From Kocuria sp. (GTDB taxonomy: Bacteria > Actinomycetota > Actinomycetes > Actinomycetales > Micrococcaceae), in NCBI RefSeq assembly GCF_030530945.1, contig NZ_JAUMTZ010000001.1, forward strand, positions 268,546 to 332,545: a stretch of 64,000 nucleotides of DNA, read 5' to 3'. Position numbers and translations under genes: made by a program. The notes below the pieces were generated by a model. The model saw only the letters and a program-made list of their open reading frames with translations, had not been told where the DNA came from and searched no databases. Positions 1 to 8,662 of the stretch are shown one piece after another (position 1 is the stretch's first letter; every line of letters begins with the position of its first letter).

Positions 1-130
1 CCTGCAGCTGATCGCCCGCTCCCTGGAGTTCACGCACCCCATGACCGGCCAGCCCGTGCGGATCGAGTCGCGGCTGACACCGAGCAGCCATGCCGCGGCC
101 CGGCAGAGCGGCAATGTCACGATTGCGTAA
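1..130 (+). CDS. RluA-family pseudouridine synthase, C-terminal fragment
   Basis: The reading frame is open from base 2 to the TAA at 128-130 and gives 42 residues; the 5' part lies outside the window. The visible piece contains the sequence RSLEFTHPMTGQPVRIES, which matches the C-terminal strand of RluA/RluD-type 23S rRNA or tRNA pseudouridine synthases, where an H-x-R...L-x-F-x-H-P-x-T-G pattern precedes the stop. The catalytic aspartate region is not in the window, so the exact target RNA cannot be given. The call rests on this one motif. Confidence 0.6.
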   Translation, partial: LQLIARSLEFTHPMTGQPVRIESRLTPSSHAAARQSGNVTIA

Positions 131-339
131 CATGTGACCCACCGCACCGCCCCATGCCCCGCCGGGGTACCGTGGCCGCGGGTCTTTCCTCCCCTTCTGG
201 GCCCGCGCTGCACACGCCGACATCCGGTGTGCGCCGCACTGGTCGGCGTCTGCCGACGTGAGCTGTTCCCGCCAGCGCGTACCGCCCCGCCGCACCCCGC
301 GGTGGAGTGCCTGCGCGCCCGACGACGAAAAGATCCCCC

Positions 340-1347
340 ATGCCCCCTCGCCACCTCTCTGTCCGCACCCGGCGGACCGTCCTCCCCCGCCCCCTCACGG
401 CCCTGGTCGCGGCCGCGGCGGCAGCCGCCGTGGTGGTGACCGGCAGCCTGGTCACGGCTCCGCAGGCGCGGGCCGCGTCCTCCGACATCGTGTCCGTCTC
501 CGCCGCCACCCGGGCCGCGGACGCCCAGAAGATGCTCGGGCAGATCAACAGCCACCGGGCCTCCAAGGGCCTGAAGCCCGTGAAGTACTCGCCGTCCCTG
601 TCCGGGATCTCGCAGGGCCAGTCGGACCGGCTGGTTCGCCAGGAAGTCGTGAACCACGCGAACACGTTCCTCACGGACCGCCGTGCCGCCGGGTACGACG
701 CCGCCGGGGAGATCCACGCCCTGTCCTTCCAGAACTCGGTCACGGACCTCACCACCTGGTGGAAGGGCTCACCCGCGCACAACAAGGTGCTCACCGACCC
801 CCGCATGGAGGTGGTGGGCATCGGCCTCACCTACGTGGACGGACGGCTGTCCGGGACCGGGCAGGGCTGGCGGCTGGTGGGCACCGTGGACTCCTACGGC
901 TTCCCCGGCTCCGGGGCCCCGGCGGACACCCGCAGCAGCGTGACGGGCGGTGCCGTGGCACCGCAGTCGAGCACCGGCGCCGCGGCCACCGTCTACTCCG
1001 TGACGGGCGGGATCCGCACCCGCTACCTGGCGCTGGGCGGCAGCCGCGTGCTGGGCACACCCACCACTCCCGAGCGCGGCGGTCTCGTGGGCGGCGGCGT
1101 CTACCAGAGCTTCCGCACCCCCGGCGGGGCCCAGTGGAAGATCCTGTGGTCCCCGCGCACCGGCGCGCACGCCGTCAAGGAGTCCGGCGGTATCGGCAGC
1201 GCGTGGAAGGCAGCGGGCTTCGAGCGCGGTTGGGGCTACCCCCTCACGGAGGAGTACGGCGCCGGTTCCGAGGTGCGGCAGCGCTTCTCCAACGGGTGCA
1301 CCGCGCACTGGTCCCGCACCACGGGCCGCACCTGGGTCACGCGCTGA
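340..1347 (+). CDS. Secreted CAP-domain protein with LGFP repeats
   Basis: The 335-residue product starts with a basic segment, a long hydrophobic stretch (about residues 22-42) and an Ala-x-Ala cleavage site (QARA), so it is Sec-exported. Residues about 60-200 are a CAP (SCP/PR-1) domain: NHANTFL, GEIHALSFQN and WWKGSPAHNKVL followed by DPRMEVVGIGL correspond to the conserved CAP motifs. The C-terminal ~110 residues contain LGFP-type repeats (GGSRVLGTPTTP, GWGYPLTEEYGAG), which in actinobacteria are associated with the cell envelope. I chose the ATG at 340 because the signal peptide follows directly; a GTG at 307 would add 11 residues. Substrate unknown. A hairpin follows the stop. Confidence 0.8.
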   Translation: MPPRHLSVRTRRTVLPRPLTALVAAAAAAAVVVTGSLVTAPQARAASSDIVSVSAATRAADAQKMLGQINSHRASKGLKPVKYSPSLSGISQGQSDRLVRQEVVNHANTFLTDRRAAGYDAAGEIHALSFQNSVTDLTTWWKGSPAHNKVLTDPRMEVVGIGLTYVDGRLSGTGQGWRLVGTVDSYGFPGSGAPADTRSSVTGGAVAPQSSTGAAATVYSVTGGIRTRYLALGGSRVLGTPTTPERGGLVGGGVYQSFRTPGGAQWKILWSPRTGAHAVKESGGIGSAWKAAGFERGWGYPLTEEYGAGSEVRQRFSNGCTAHWSRTTGRTWVTR

Positions 1348-1371
1348 CCCCCCTGCACCTCCCACCGCCAC

Positions 1372-1382
1372 GACGACGCCGC
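1372..1382 (+). repeat. GACGACGCCGC repeat, noncoding copy
   Basis: Exact copy of the 11-mer found 23 times in the window. It lies 25 nt after the stop codon of the CAP-protein gene and abuts the terminator hairpin. Confidence 0.7.
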
Positions 1383-1418
1383 CCCGCGAATCCCAGCCCC
1401 AGGCTCGGGTTCGCGGGG
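1382..1418. terminator. Bidirectional hairpin terminator
   Basis: CCCCGCGAA (1382-1390) pairs with TTCGCGGGG (1410-1418), with three further C-G pairs inside. It sits between the convergent CAP-protein gene and the Nei-type glycosylase gene. There is no clear T-run, as is common in GC-rich actinobacteria. Confidence 0.65.
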
Positions 1419-1454
1419 CGGTTGCGTGCCCGTCCGCCGGTTCCCGGTGCGCGG

Positions 1455-2552
1455 TCAGTCCGCCGCCTGGCACCGTGGGCACCACGTAATGGTGCGCAGG
1501 TGCTGCACCGCGGTGCGGGAGGGCTCGGGATCCACGGTGAGCAGGGCGTCGTCGATCTCCCCGCGCTTCAGCAGGGCCCCGCAGCGGCGGCACGGCTGAC
1601 CGTCCTTGCCGTACGCCCAGAAGAGGGGGCGGCCCTGCGGCGCCTGGCCCACGGTGGAGCGCATGGAGCGGTCCTTGTTCAGGTGCAGCAGCTTGTGGGC
1701 GAGCACGACGATCTCCCGCAGCTTCCCCTCCGGCAGCGAGTCCACTCGGGCCCACGGGTTGGTGCGGGACATGAACAGGGTCTCCACGCGGTACACGTTG
1801 CCGATCCCCGCCAGGTTGCGCTGGTCCATGAGCGCCGTGCCGATCGCGCGGTCCGGCTGCGCGCCCAGCCGCTCCAGGGCCTTCCCCAGATCCCAGTCCG
1901 GGCCGAGGATGTCCGGGCCCAGGTAGCCCACGAGCTCCTGGTCCTCCAGGCGGGTGGGCACCAGGCGGACGTCCTTCACGTCGAAGCCCACCGCCTCCAC
2001 GTCCTGGGTGCGCAGGACCACGCGGATGGTGTGCGAGCCCTGCCCGATGGCCACGTCCGCGCTGATCCGGGTCCGTGCCTCCGCGGCGGACCGCACGCTT
2101 CCGCCCCGGCGCGCCTGCCCGCGCGGGCGGTAGGGGCTCGCGCCGGGTCGGCTCCGTCGCACGCCGCCCCGCCCGGACGACGACGCCGCACGGCCTGGTC
2201 CGCGCACATCTGCGCCGCCTCTGTCTGCGCCGGCTCCCCTGGTGCGGTGCTCGCTCGGGTGCCCGGCGTCGTCATCCTGCCGCCGGTCGAAGACCCGCCA
2301 GGTGCCGTCCATCATCAGGTGCGAGTGCAGGGTGAGGGGCTCGGCGCCGGAGCGCATCTCCTCGGCGTTCGGCGCGGCGGAGAGCCGGATGAGGATGTGC
2401 TTTCCACGCGGCACCACGGCCACCACGGTGCGCCCGGAGACGTCCGAGGTGGCGAGTGCGGGCACCCGGAAGTCCGAGCTCTCGATCACCGCGCCCTCCA
2501 GCGCGCCGCGCAGCATCTTGCACTGGCGGTAGACGGAATCACCTTCGGGCAC
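1455..2552 (-). CDS. nei2: Fpg/Nei-family DNA glycosylase (Nei2-like) with an Arg-rich insertion
   Basis: Excises oxidised pyrimidines and cleaves the abasic site in base excision repair. The product starts MPEGDSV, giving the catalytic Pro2-Glu3 of the family; Lys51 in RGKHILIRL matches the conserved beta-strand lysine; LAGIGNVYRVETLF is the H2TH region; CRRC and CPRC near the C-terminus are the zinc-finger pairs. At 365 residues it is much longer than usual (about 260-290). The excess is mostly residues 92-165, a low-complexity Arg/Gly/Ser segment bounded by DDDA and AASSS, which are encoded at two oppositely oriented copies of the window-wide GACGACGCC repeat. The flanking domains stay in frame, so the gene is probably functional. 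In Mycobacterium tuberculosis nei2 lies beside lhr; here lhr is on the same strand 1 kb away. Confidence 0.88.
   Translation of the reverse strand: MPEGDSVYRQCKMLRGALEGAVIESSDFRVPALATSDVSGRTVVAVVPRGKHILIRLSAAPNAEEMRSGAEPLTLHSHLMMDGTWRVFDRRQDDDAGHPSEHRTRGAGADRGGADVRGPGRAASSSGRGGVRRSRPGASPYRPRGQARRGGSVRSAAEARTRISADVAIGQGSHTIRVVLRTQDVEAVGFDVKDVRLVPTRLEDQELVGYLGPDILGPDWDLGKALERLGAQPDRAIGTALMDQRNLAGIGNVYRVETLFMSRTNPWARVDSLPEGKLREIVVLAHKLLHLNKDRSMRSTVGQAPQGRPLFWAYGKDGQPCRRCGALLKRGEIDDALLTVDPEPSRTAVQHLRTITWCPRCQAAD
2179..2273. repeat. Inverted GACGACGCC copies bounding an in-frame insertion
   Basis: GACGACGCC at 2179-2187 and its reverse complement GGCGTCGTC at 2265-2273 lie 77 bp apart inside the Nei gene. 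The DNA between and around them codes for the Arg-rich segment that other Nei proteins lack. The arrangement resembles a small mobile or expandable element carried in frame. Confidence 0.5.
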
Positions 2553-2683
2553 GGGGGGCCTCCTGGGTTGGGGGTGTGGTGTTCAGCGTATGCCGTAGCT
2601 CCTCACGTGTGGCCGAATGGCCATTGTGGACGGTGGTGAACCGTGGTGTCGTGGATGGTTCAACTCGACGGGAGGAGAATCGA

Positions 2684-2887
2684 ATGACCACTCAGGGAAG
2701 CACTGCACTGGGCCAGGAGAAAACTTGTGCGCTGGCCGTGGGCCTGGGCCTGGTGGCGCTCGCCGGCCTTGTGGTCGCGTTCTTGGCGGACACGGACAGC
2801 GTGTTGTACCTGCGGGTCATCGGAATCGTGGTCTTCGGTGTGGCCGGCCTGGCCTCGCTGCTGACATTCGTGAAGAGCAGGAAGTAG
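2684..2887 (+). CDS. Small two-helix membrane protein
   Basis: The 67-residue product has a short polar N-terminus and two hydrophobic segments (about residues 15-33 and 40-60) separated by the polar turn ADTDS, ending in basic residues. A strong ribosome binding site (GGGAGGAG, 2670-2677) stands 6 nt before the ATG at 2684, which decides the start over longer readings of the frame. I do not recognise a family. It lies between the Nei glycosylase and two antitoxin-like genes, all of which run on the other strand. Confidence 0.7.
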   Translation: MTTQGSTALGQEKTCALAVGLGLVALAGLVVAFLADTDSVLYLRVIGIVVFGVAGLASLLTFVKSRK

Positions 2888-2974
2888 GACGGCTCCCAGG
2901 CGAACGGTGCCGTGCGGCAGCCCCGGATGTCCCACTCGAAGCTGGGCGATGCGTGAGTCCCCAGGCGCGTGTGG

Positions 2975-3265
2975 TTACCGGAACTCGGACGGGTTCAAAC
3001 CCAGTAGGTGCGCTGTTTCCGACAGCGGGGCCGACCCGCCCTTGCCGACACGGGTGCGGACAGTCGCCGCGATGGTCAGGTCCTCCAGCAGAGGGGCGAG
3101 GGCTCTGCATGCCTGATAGGGGAGGATGACAGCCTCGGGTTTGCCCTCAGCCCCGAAGATCACCGGCTCTGCAGCCAACCCCTCGACGCGGAAACGCCGA
3201 AAGGTGTCGCCGAGACTTTCGCGGGCTTCGCGAGTCATGCGGAAGCGCGTGTGGGGTGAGGCCAT
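2975..3265 (-). CDS. Phd/YefM-like antitoxin, no adjacent toxin
   Basis: The 96-residue product contains the segment AAEPVIFGAEGKPEAVILPY, which resembles the core of Phd/YefM antitoxins (EPV-x-I-x-x-x-G-x-P-x-A-V-L-x-P-Y). Phd-type proteins bind their own promoter and neutralise a toxin such as Doc or YoeB. No toxin-sized frame follows: the next gene downstream is on the opposite strand. The region after the core (residues ~55-96) is not typical and could be a remnant of a partner or a separate domain. The ribbon-helix-helix gene lies 61 nt upstream on the same strand, so the two may be cotranscribed. It could be a solitary regulator or a decayed toxin-antitoxin locus. Confidence 0.6.
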   Translation of the reverse strand: MASPHTRFRMTREARESLGDTFRRFRVEGLAAEPVIFGAEGKPEAVILPYQACRALAPLLEDLTIAATVRTRVGKGGSAPLSETAHLLGLNPSEFR

Positions 3266-3326
3266 GGAATCACCGTAGGCGAGGGGCGCGCCTCAGGCCA
3301 CACACTTTTGTGGTGGGGTGACTACG

Positions 3327-3539
3327 TCACCCGCCGAACCGGTCCAGCACACCGGCGTACCGCGCGCGGGCGCGAGCCGACGACTCACTCACCCGGCGCT
3401 CATGGCCGCGGCGCGCGGCCATCTCGCGAATGGCCCGAATCGTCGCCTCCTGACGGCTGATGCCCTCCGCCTCCGCGAGCTCCGCCAGGACGCGCTCGTC
3501 ATCCGCCGTCAGTCGCAAGGTCATGGCCATGCAACCCAT
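3327..3539 (-). CDS. Ribbon-helix-helix (CopG/MetJ-type) antitoxin-like protein
   Basis: The 70-residue product has the pattern TLRLTADDERVLAELAEAEG followed by SRQEATIRAIREMAARR, that is a beta-strand plus two helices of the CopG/Arc fold, as seen in the antitoxin of actinobacterial RHH-Doc pairs. It would bind DNA as a dimer. Starts at 3539, 3530 or 3524 are all possible; no ribosome binding site decides. It ends 61 nt before the Phd-like gene and begins 78 nt after the end of lhr. No Doc or PIN toxin is found next to it. Confidence 0.6.
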   Translation of the reverse strand: MGCMAMTLRLTADDERVLAELAEAEGISRQEATIRAIREMAARRGHERRVSESSARARARYAGVLDRFGG

Positions 3540-3616
3540 GGTATCGAGGCGGTATCGCGTGGAGGGGGCTGAAGACGCGCAACGGGTGCCCGTCCCGGCA
3601 CGGTGACGCAGGATCG

Positions 3617-6600
3617 TCAGCTCCCGCCCCCACCCACCGGCGCCCGCATCCGCACACCCTTCGGCGTCTGGTAGAACCCGCCCGTGAGCAGCCCGTCCCG
3701 CACCGCGGTGACCAGCTCCTCCGAGGAGAGCACCGAGTCCCCGTTGACCTTCTCCACCACCAGGGAGTCCACGGCCTTGCGCTGCACCAGCCCGGCCACC
3801 GCCTCTGCGGCGAGGTGCAGCAGGTCTGCGTCCGCGACGAACGCCAGCGCCGTCTTCCCGCCGCGCTCCAGGTAGAGGGTCAGGGCGCCGTCCACGAGCA
3901 CCACCACGGCACCGGCCTTGCGGCCCGGGCGGTGCTTGGTGCTGGACTCCAGCACCACCGCCTCCGGCCACTCCAGCGCCGCCCCGTACGGGTTGGCCGG
4001 GTCCGTGGCCGCCAGGGCGAGAACCTGGGGGTCACCCTTGCGGGCGGCGTCGTCGTCCGTGAAGCTGCGCAGCACGTCAACCGTTGCCGGTTGCGTGAAC
4101 TGGGCGGCGCCGAGCCCCTCGATGAAGTAGCCGCGGCGTGCGCGCCCCGCGTCCTCCAGGGCGCGCAGCACCTTGTAGACCGTGGAGAATCCGCCGGGGA
4201 CGTCCTCCACCGCCACGGGCCCGCGCGTGAGAATGCCGTAGCGGTCCAGCAGCAGCTCCGCCTGGGCCTGCGCCCGCACCGTGGGGTTCAGCGGTTCGGG
4301 GCGCAGCACGGACCAGCGCCCGGCCGTCGCCCGGTCCTCGCCACCCCCGGAGGCGCGCGCCACGCGCGTCCCGGAGGGGGCGGCGTCGGCAGAGGACCCC
4401 GCGGGGTCGAAACCGGCGGAACCACGTCCCACCGCACGCAGCCGCGCCGCTCCGCGCCGGCCCGCCGCACGCGAGCGTGCTGGGCGCTTGGGAGTCTTGT
4501 GCGCCGAGTGACCGCCGGAGATCAGGGCGCGCACGGGCGCGTAGGTGTCGTTGGTGACGAGCCCGGCCCACAGCAGGTTCCACAGCGCGGTCCGCAGCTG
4601 GGCCATGTCCACGGCCACACCGGCGTCTGCGAGCGGCTGGACCAGCTGCCACGCGAAGTACGCACCGCCGCGCTGCAGCACCGCGAGCAGCTCGCGCTCC
4701 AGCGCGGAGTCGAGGGCGTCCGCGGCGGCGTCCAGCTGCGCGACGGGCGGCAGGGACAGCTCCGCGGCCTCGGCCAGGTGGAACGCCACCCAGCCGTCCT
4801 CCCCGCCCAGGGACCCGGCGCCGGAGAAGACCACCTCGCCCGTGGCCATGAGCTCGTCCAGCATGGCGGGGCGGTAGTCCACCACGCGCTGCGCGAGCAC
4901 GAGCGGCTCCCACGCGGACGCCGGGATCGGCACGCCGGCCAGCTGGTCGATCACGGTGAGCACACCGTCCAGCCCCCGCAGCTGGTGCCCCTTGACCGCG
5001 TGCTGCCACGCGGGCAGGAACGTGGCGTACGCCTGCGGGTCCACGGGCTCCACGTCCGCGCGCAGCGCCGCGAGCGAGCGGCGCCGCAGGGTCCGCAGCA
5101 CCTCGATCTCGCACCACTCCGAGTCCGACGCCGCCGGGTCACCGCTCGGGCGGAACGCCCCCTCGCTCACGCGCCGCTGCTTGGCCAGCCCTCGCAGCGC
5201 GGACTCCACCACGGCCGGACCCAGGCTCAGGGCCTGCGCGGCCTCCGCCACGCTGAACGGCCCGTGGGTGCGCGCGTACCGGGAGACGAGGTCCCCCACG
5301 GGGTCCGCCACGGGTTCCAGGAACGCGAGCGGCACCCCCATGGGCAGTGGCTGCCCGAGCGCGTCCCGCATCCGGGCGGCGTCCTCCACCGCGCAGTACA
5401 CCTCGCGCCCGCCCACGCGCAGCACGATCGCGCGGTTGCCCTCCACGAGGGCGTCCAGCAGCTCGCGGGCCGCCTCCGGGGTGATGGCGCGGTACGCGGG
5501 GTCCTCGGCGCGTTCCTCTCGCTCGTCCTCGGCGGGCCCGTCCGGTGACGACGCCGCCGGGCCCGGCCCCGCGCCCCCGGCACCCTGGTCGGGCGCCCCG
5601 GCGGAAACGGGACCGTCCGCGCGCAGGCGCAGTGCGGCGTCGTCGGCGGTCATGGGCCCGAGCAGGCGCAGCAGGTCCGCGGCGCCCTCCACCCCGCGCA
5701 GGCGGCGGTCCGGGGCGAGGCGCTGCAGCTGCAGCACGGTGGTCTCGATGACCTCGGGGTCCAGCAGCTCGCGCAGCTCGGCACGGCCCAGCAGCTCGTT
5801 GAGCAGTGCGGGGTCCAGGGACAGAGCGGCGGCCTTGCGCTCAGCCAGCGGGGAGTCCCCCTCGTAGAGGAACTGGGCCACGTACCCGAACAGCAGGGTG
5901 CGCGCGAACGGGGAGGGGGAGTCCGTGGTGGTCTCCACCACCCGCAGCTTCCGCCCGGCCAGGTCCCGCTGCAGCTGGAGCAGGGCGGGGACGTCGTACA
6001 CGTCCTGGAGGCACTCGCGCACCGTCTCCAGGATGACCGGGAACTGCGGGTACTTCCGGGCCACGTCCAGCAGCTGGGCCGAGCGCTGGCGCTGCTGCCA
6101 CAGCGGGGTGCGCTTGCCGGGGTCCGCGCGCGGCAGGAGCAGGGCGCGGGCCGCGTTCTCCCGGAACCGGGACGCGAACAGCGCCGAGCCGCCCACCTCC
6201 TCGGTCACGGTGCGCTCGAGCTCGTCCGGGTCGAACAGGAACAGCTCCGCGCCCGGGGGCTCCTCGTCCGTGGCTGGCACGCGCAGCACGATGCCGTCGT
6301 CCGCGGCCTGCGCGGAGGCGTCCAGGCCCCAGCGCTCGTCCAGCCGCGCACGCACGGCCAGCGCCCACGGGCCGTGCACCGGCGTGCCGAACGGGCTGTG
6401 CAGCACCACGCGCCAGTCCCCGAGCTCGTCCCGGAACCGCTCCACCATGAGCGTGCGGTCGTCCGGCACGTGCTCCGTGGCCTCGCGCTGCTCCGCGAGG
6501 TACGCCAGCAGGTTGTCCTGCGCCCACTCGTCCAGCCCGGACACCGCCAGGCGCTCGCGGGCCTCCGCGTCCGAGGCTCCGGCCAGCTCGCGGGTGAAGC

Positions 6601-8662
6601 GGCCCACGGCGCGCCCCAGCTCCACGGGCCGCCCCAGCCCGTCCCCGTGCCAGAACGGCAGCTTGCCCGGCACGCCAGGGGCGGGGGCCACCACCACCCG
6701 GTTGTGGGTGATCTCCTCGATCCGCCAGCTGGAGGCGCCCAGGGCGATCACGTCCCCCACGCGGGACTCGTACACCATCTCCTCGTCCAGCTCGCCCACC
6801 CGCTTGGGGGACTTGGAGTCCTGCTCGCCCACCAGGAACACCGGGAACAGGCCGCGGTCCGGGATGGTGCCGCCGCTCGTGGTGGCCAGGCGCAGCGCAC
6901 CGGGGCGGGCCTGCAGGGTGCCCGTCTCCCGGTCCCACACCAGGCGGGGGCGCAGCTGCGCGAACTCGTCCGAGGGGTAGCGGCCGGCGAGCAGGTCCAG
7001 CACGGCGTCGTACGCGGAGCGCGGCAGGGAGCGGAACGGGGCGCTGCGGCGCAGGGTGTCGTACCAGGCCTCCACGTCCACGTCCTCGGCGGCCACCGCG
7101 GAGACCGTCTGCTGGGCCAGGATGTCCAGGGGGTTGGCGGGCACCGAGAGCGGCTCCAGGTTCCCCTGCAGCATCTGCTCCGCGATCACGGCGGCGTCCC
7201 GCACGTCCCCGCGGTGCTTGGGGTAGATCCGCCCAATCGACACCTCGCCCACCTGGTGCCCGGCGCGCCCCACACGCTGCAGGCCGGAGGCGGCCGAGGG
7301 CGGGGACTCGATCTGCACCACCAGGTCCACGTGGCCCATGTCGATCCCCAGCTCCAGGGACGAGGTGGCCACCACGCACCGCAGCCGCCCCGTCTTCAGG
7401 TCCTCCTCGATCAGGCTGCGCTGGTCCTTGGACACCGAGCCGTGGTGGGCGCGCGCGAGAACGGGGGACGCTCCCTCGTGGCGGTTGCTCTGCCGGGGGA
7501 TCGCGGCCGGTTCCCGCTCGCTCCCGGAGGGGACGACGCCGCCCGCCTGGCCCGCTGCTCGGGCGGCACTCTCCGCGAGGAGCCCCGAGAGCGCATCTCC
7601 GAGAGCCACGGGGTCCCCGCCGCCCGCGCGGTCCCCGTCGGACCGCCCCGAAGCCTCTTCCGCGTTCTCCAGCCGGAACTCGTGGATCTCGTTCAGCCGG
7701 GCGGTGAGCTTCTCCGCGAGCCCGCGCGAGTTGGCGAACACGATCGTGGAGCGGTGGGCCTCCACGAGGTCCACGATCCGCTCCTCCACGTGCGGCCAGA
7801 TGGACGCCGTGGCCTGTCCGGAGCCACCCAGGTCCCCGTCCAGGTTCGGGGACCCGTCCGAGGACGGCGACGCCGCCGCCCCGCCCAGCACGGTCATGTC
7901 CGGGATGGGCACCGAGACCGTGAGGTCCCAGTCCTTCTCGGACGGGGGCCGCACCACGTCCACCGGCTGGGAGCCGCCCAGGAACCCGGCCACGGTGTCC
8001 ACGGGCTCCACGGTGGCGGAGAGCCCGATGCGCTGGGCGGGCCGCTCCAGCAGGTCGTCCAGGCGCTCCAGGCTCACCGCCAGGTGCGCACCGCGCTTGG
8101 TGCCGGCCACCGCGTGCACCTCGTCGATGATCACGGTGTCCACGTGGCGCAGGGTCTCCCGGGCCTTGGACGTGAGCATGAGGTACAGGGACTCGGGGGT
8201 GGTGATCAGGACGTCCGGCGGGTGCGCCAGCAGGGCACGGCGGATCGCCTGCGGGGTGTCACCCGAGCGGACACCCACGGAGATCTCCGGGGGCTCACCC
8301 CCGGCGGCCTTCGCGGCCTGCGTGATCCCGATCAGCGGTGCCCGCAGGTTGCGCTCCACATCCACACCCAGGGCCTTGAGCGGGGAGATGTAGAGCACCG
8401 AGGTGCGGTCCGCGGGGAGGGCCGCGGCGGCGTCGTCGGCCTCGGCAGCGGCGGGAGCCTTGGCCGTGAGCAGCCGGTCGATGGACCACAGGAACGCGGC
8501 CAGGGTCTTGCCGGAGCCCGTGGGGGCCACCACCAGGGCGTGGCGGCCCGCCGCGATGGCCTCCCACGCGCCACGCTGGGCCGCCGTGGGGCCGCTGAAG
8601 GCGGCGTCGAACCACTGCGCAGTGGCGGGGGAGAAGAGGTTCAGGACCGGGTCAGCCGCCAA
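3617..8662 (-). CDS. lhr: Large ATP-dependent helicase Lhr
   Basis: Superfamily 2 3'-5' DNA helicase of 1681 residues, longer than the usual ~1500. Motifs in order: Q-like FSPATAQWF near the N-terminus, Walker A APTGSGKT (46-53), TTPESL, DEVH (180-183), SAT (215-217), the second RecA domain with SSLELGIDMGHVDLVVQ and QRVGRAGH, then the Lhr winged-helix and C-terminal modules. Extra length comes from low-complexity segments, among them EADDAAAAL (residue ~74), a long insertion at about 330-425 just before the second RecA domain, and one near 1010; several carry the GACGACGCC repeat. The start is a TTG at 8662, overlapping the lipoprotein stop by 11 bp; no ATG is nearby and the family's N-terminus begins here. 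Lhr acts in DNA repair, and in mycobacteria its gene neighbours nei2, as nearly here. Confidence 0.93.
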   Translation of the reverse strand: MAADPVLNLFSPATAQWFDAAFSGPTAAQRGAWEAIAAGRHALVVAPTGSGKTLAAFLWSIDRLLTAKAPAAAEADDAAAALPADRTSVLYISPLKALGVDVERNLRAPLIGITQAAKAAGGEPPEISVGVRSGDTPQAIRRALLAHPPDVLITTPESLYLMLTSKARETLRHVDTVIIDEVHAVAGTKRGAHLAVSLERLDDLLERPAQRIGLSATVEPVDTVAGFLGGSQPVDVVRPPSEKDWDLTVSVPIPDMTVLGGAAASPSSDGSPNLDGDLGGSGQATASIWPHVEERIVDLVEAHRSTIVFANSRGLAEKLTARLNEIHEFRLENAEEASGRSDGDRAGGGDPVALGDALSGLLAESAARAAGQAGGVVPSGSEREPAAIPRQSNRHEGASPVLARAHHGSVSKDQRSLIEEDLKTGRLRCVVATSSLELGIDMGHVDLVVQIESPPSAASGLQRVGRAGHQVGEVSIGRIYPKHRGDVRDAAVIAEQMLQGNLEPLSVPANPLDILAQQTVSAVAAEDVDVEAWYDTLRRSAPFRSLPRSAYDAVLDLLAGRYPSDEFAQLRPRLVWDRETGTLQARPGALRLATTSGGTIPDRGLFPVFLVGEQDSKSPKRVGELDEEMVYESRVGDVIALGASSWRIEEITHNRVVVAPAPGVPGKLPFWHGDGLGRPVELGRAVGRFTRELAGASDAEARERLAVSGLDEWAQDNLLAYLAEQREATEHVPDDRTLMVERFRDELGDWRVVLHSPFGTPVHGPWALAVRARLDERWGLDASAQAADDGIVLRVPATDEEPPGAELFLFDPDELERTVTEEVGGSALFASRFRENAARALLLPRADPGKRTPLWQQRQRSAQLLDVARKYPQFPVILETVRECLQDVYDVPALLQLQRDLAGRKLRVVETTTDSPSPFARTLLFGYVAQFLYEGDSPLAERKAAALSLDPALLNELLGRAELRELLDPEVIETTVLQLQRLAPDRRLRGVEGAADLLRLLGPMTADDAALRLRADGPVSAGAPDQGAGGAGPGPAASSPDGPAEDEREERAEDPAYRAITPEAARELLDALVEGNRAIVLRVGGREVYCAVEDAARMRDALGQPLPMGVPLAFLEPVADPVGDLVSRYARTHGPFSVAEAAQALSLGPAVVESALRGLAKQRRVSEGAFRPSGDPAASDSEWCEIEVLRTLRRRSLAALRADVEPVDPQAYATFLPAWQHAVKGHQLRGLDGVLTVIDQLAGVPIPASAWEPLVLAQRVVDYRPAMLDELMATGEVVFSGAGSLGGEDGWVAFHLAEAAELSLPPVAQLDAAADALDSALERELLAVLQRGGAYFAWQLVQPLADAGVAVDMAQLRTALWNLLWAGLVTNDTYAPVRALISGGHSAHKTPKRPARSRAAGRRGAARLRAVGRGSAGFDPAGSSADAAPSGTRVARASGGGEDRATAGRWSVLRPEPLNPTVRAQAQAELLLDRYGILTRGPVAVEDVPGGFSTVYKVLRALEDAGRARRGYFIEGLGAAQFTQPATVDVLRSFTDDDAARKGDPQVLALAATDPANPYGAALEWPEAVVLESSTKHRPGRKAGAVVVLVDGALTLYLERGGKTALAFVADADLLHLAAEAVAGLVQRKAVDSLVVEKVNGDSVLSSEELVTAVRDGLLTGGFYQTPKGVRMRAPVGGGGS

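Noticed and set aside
258..2639. 793-codon plus-strand frame over the CAP and Nei genes
   Set aside because: Overlaps two genes with clear domains on both strands and shows no recognisable motif.
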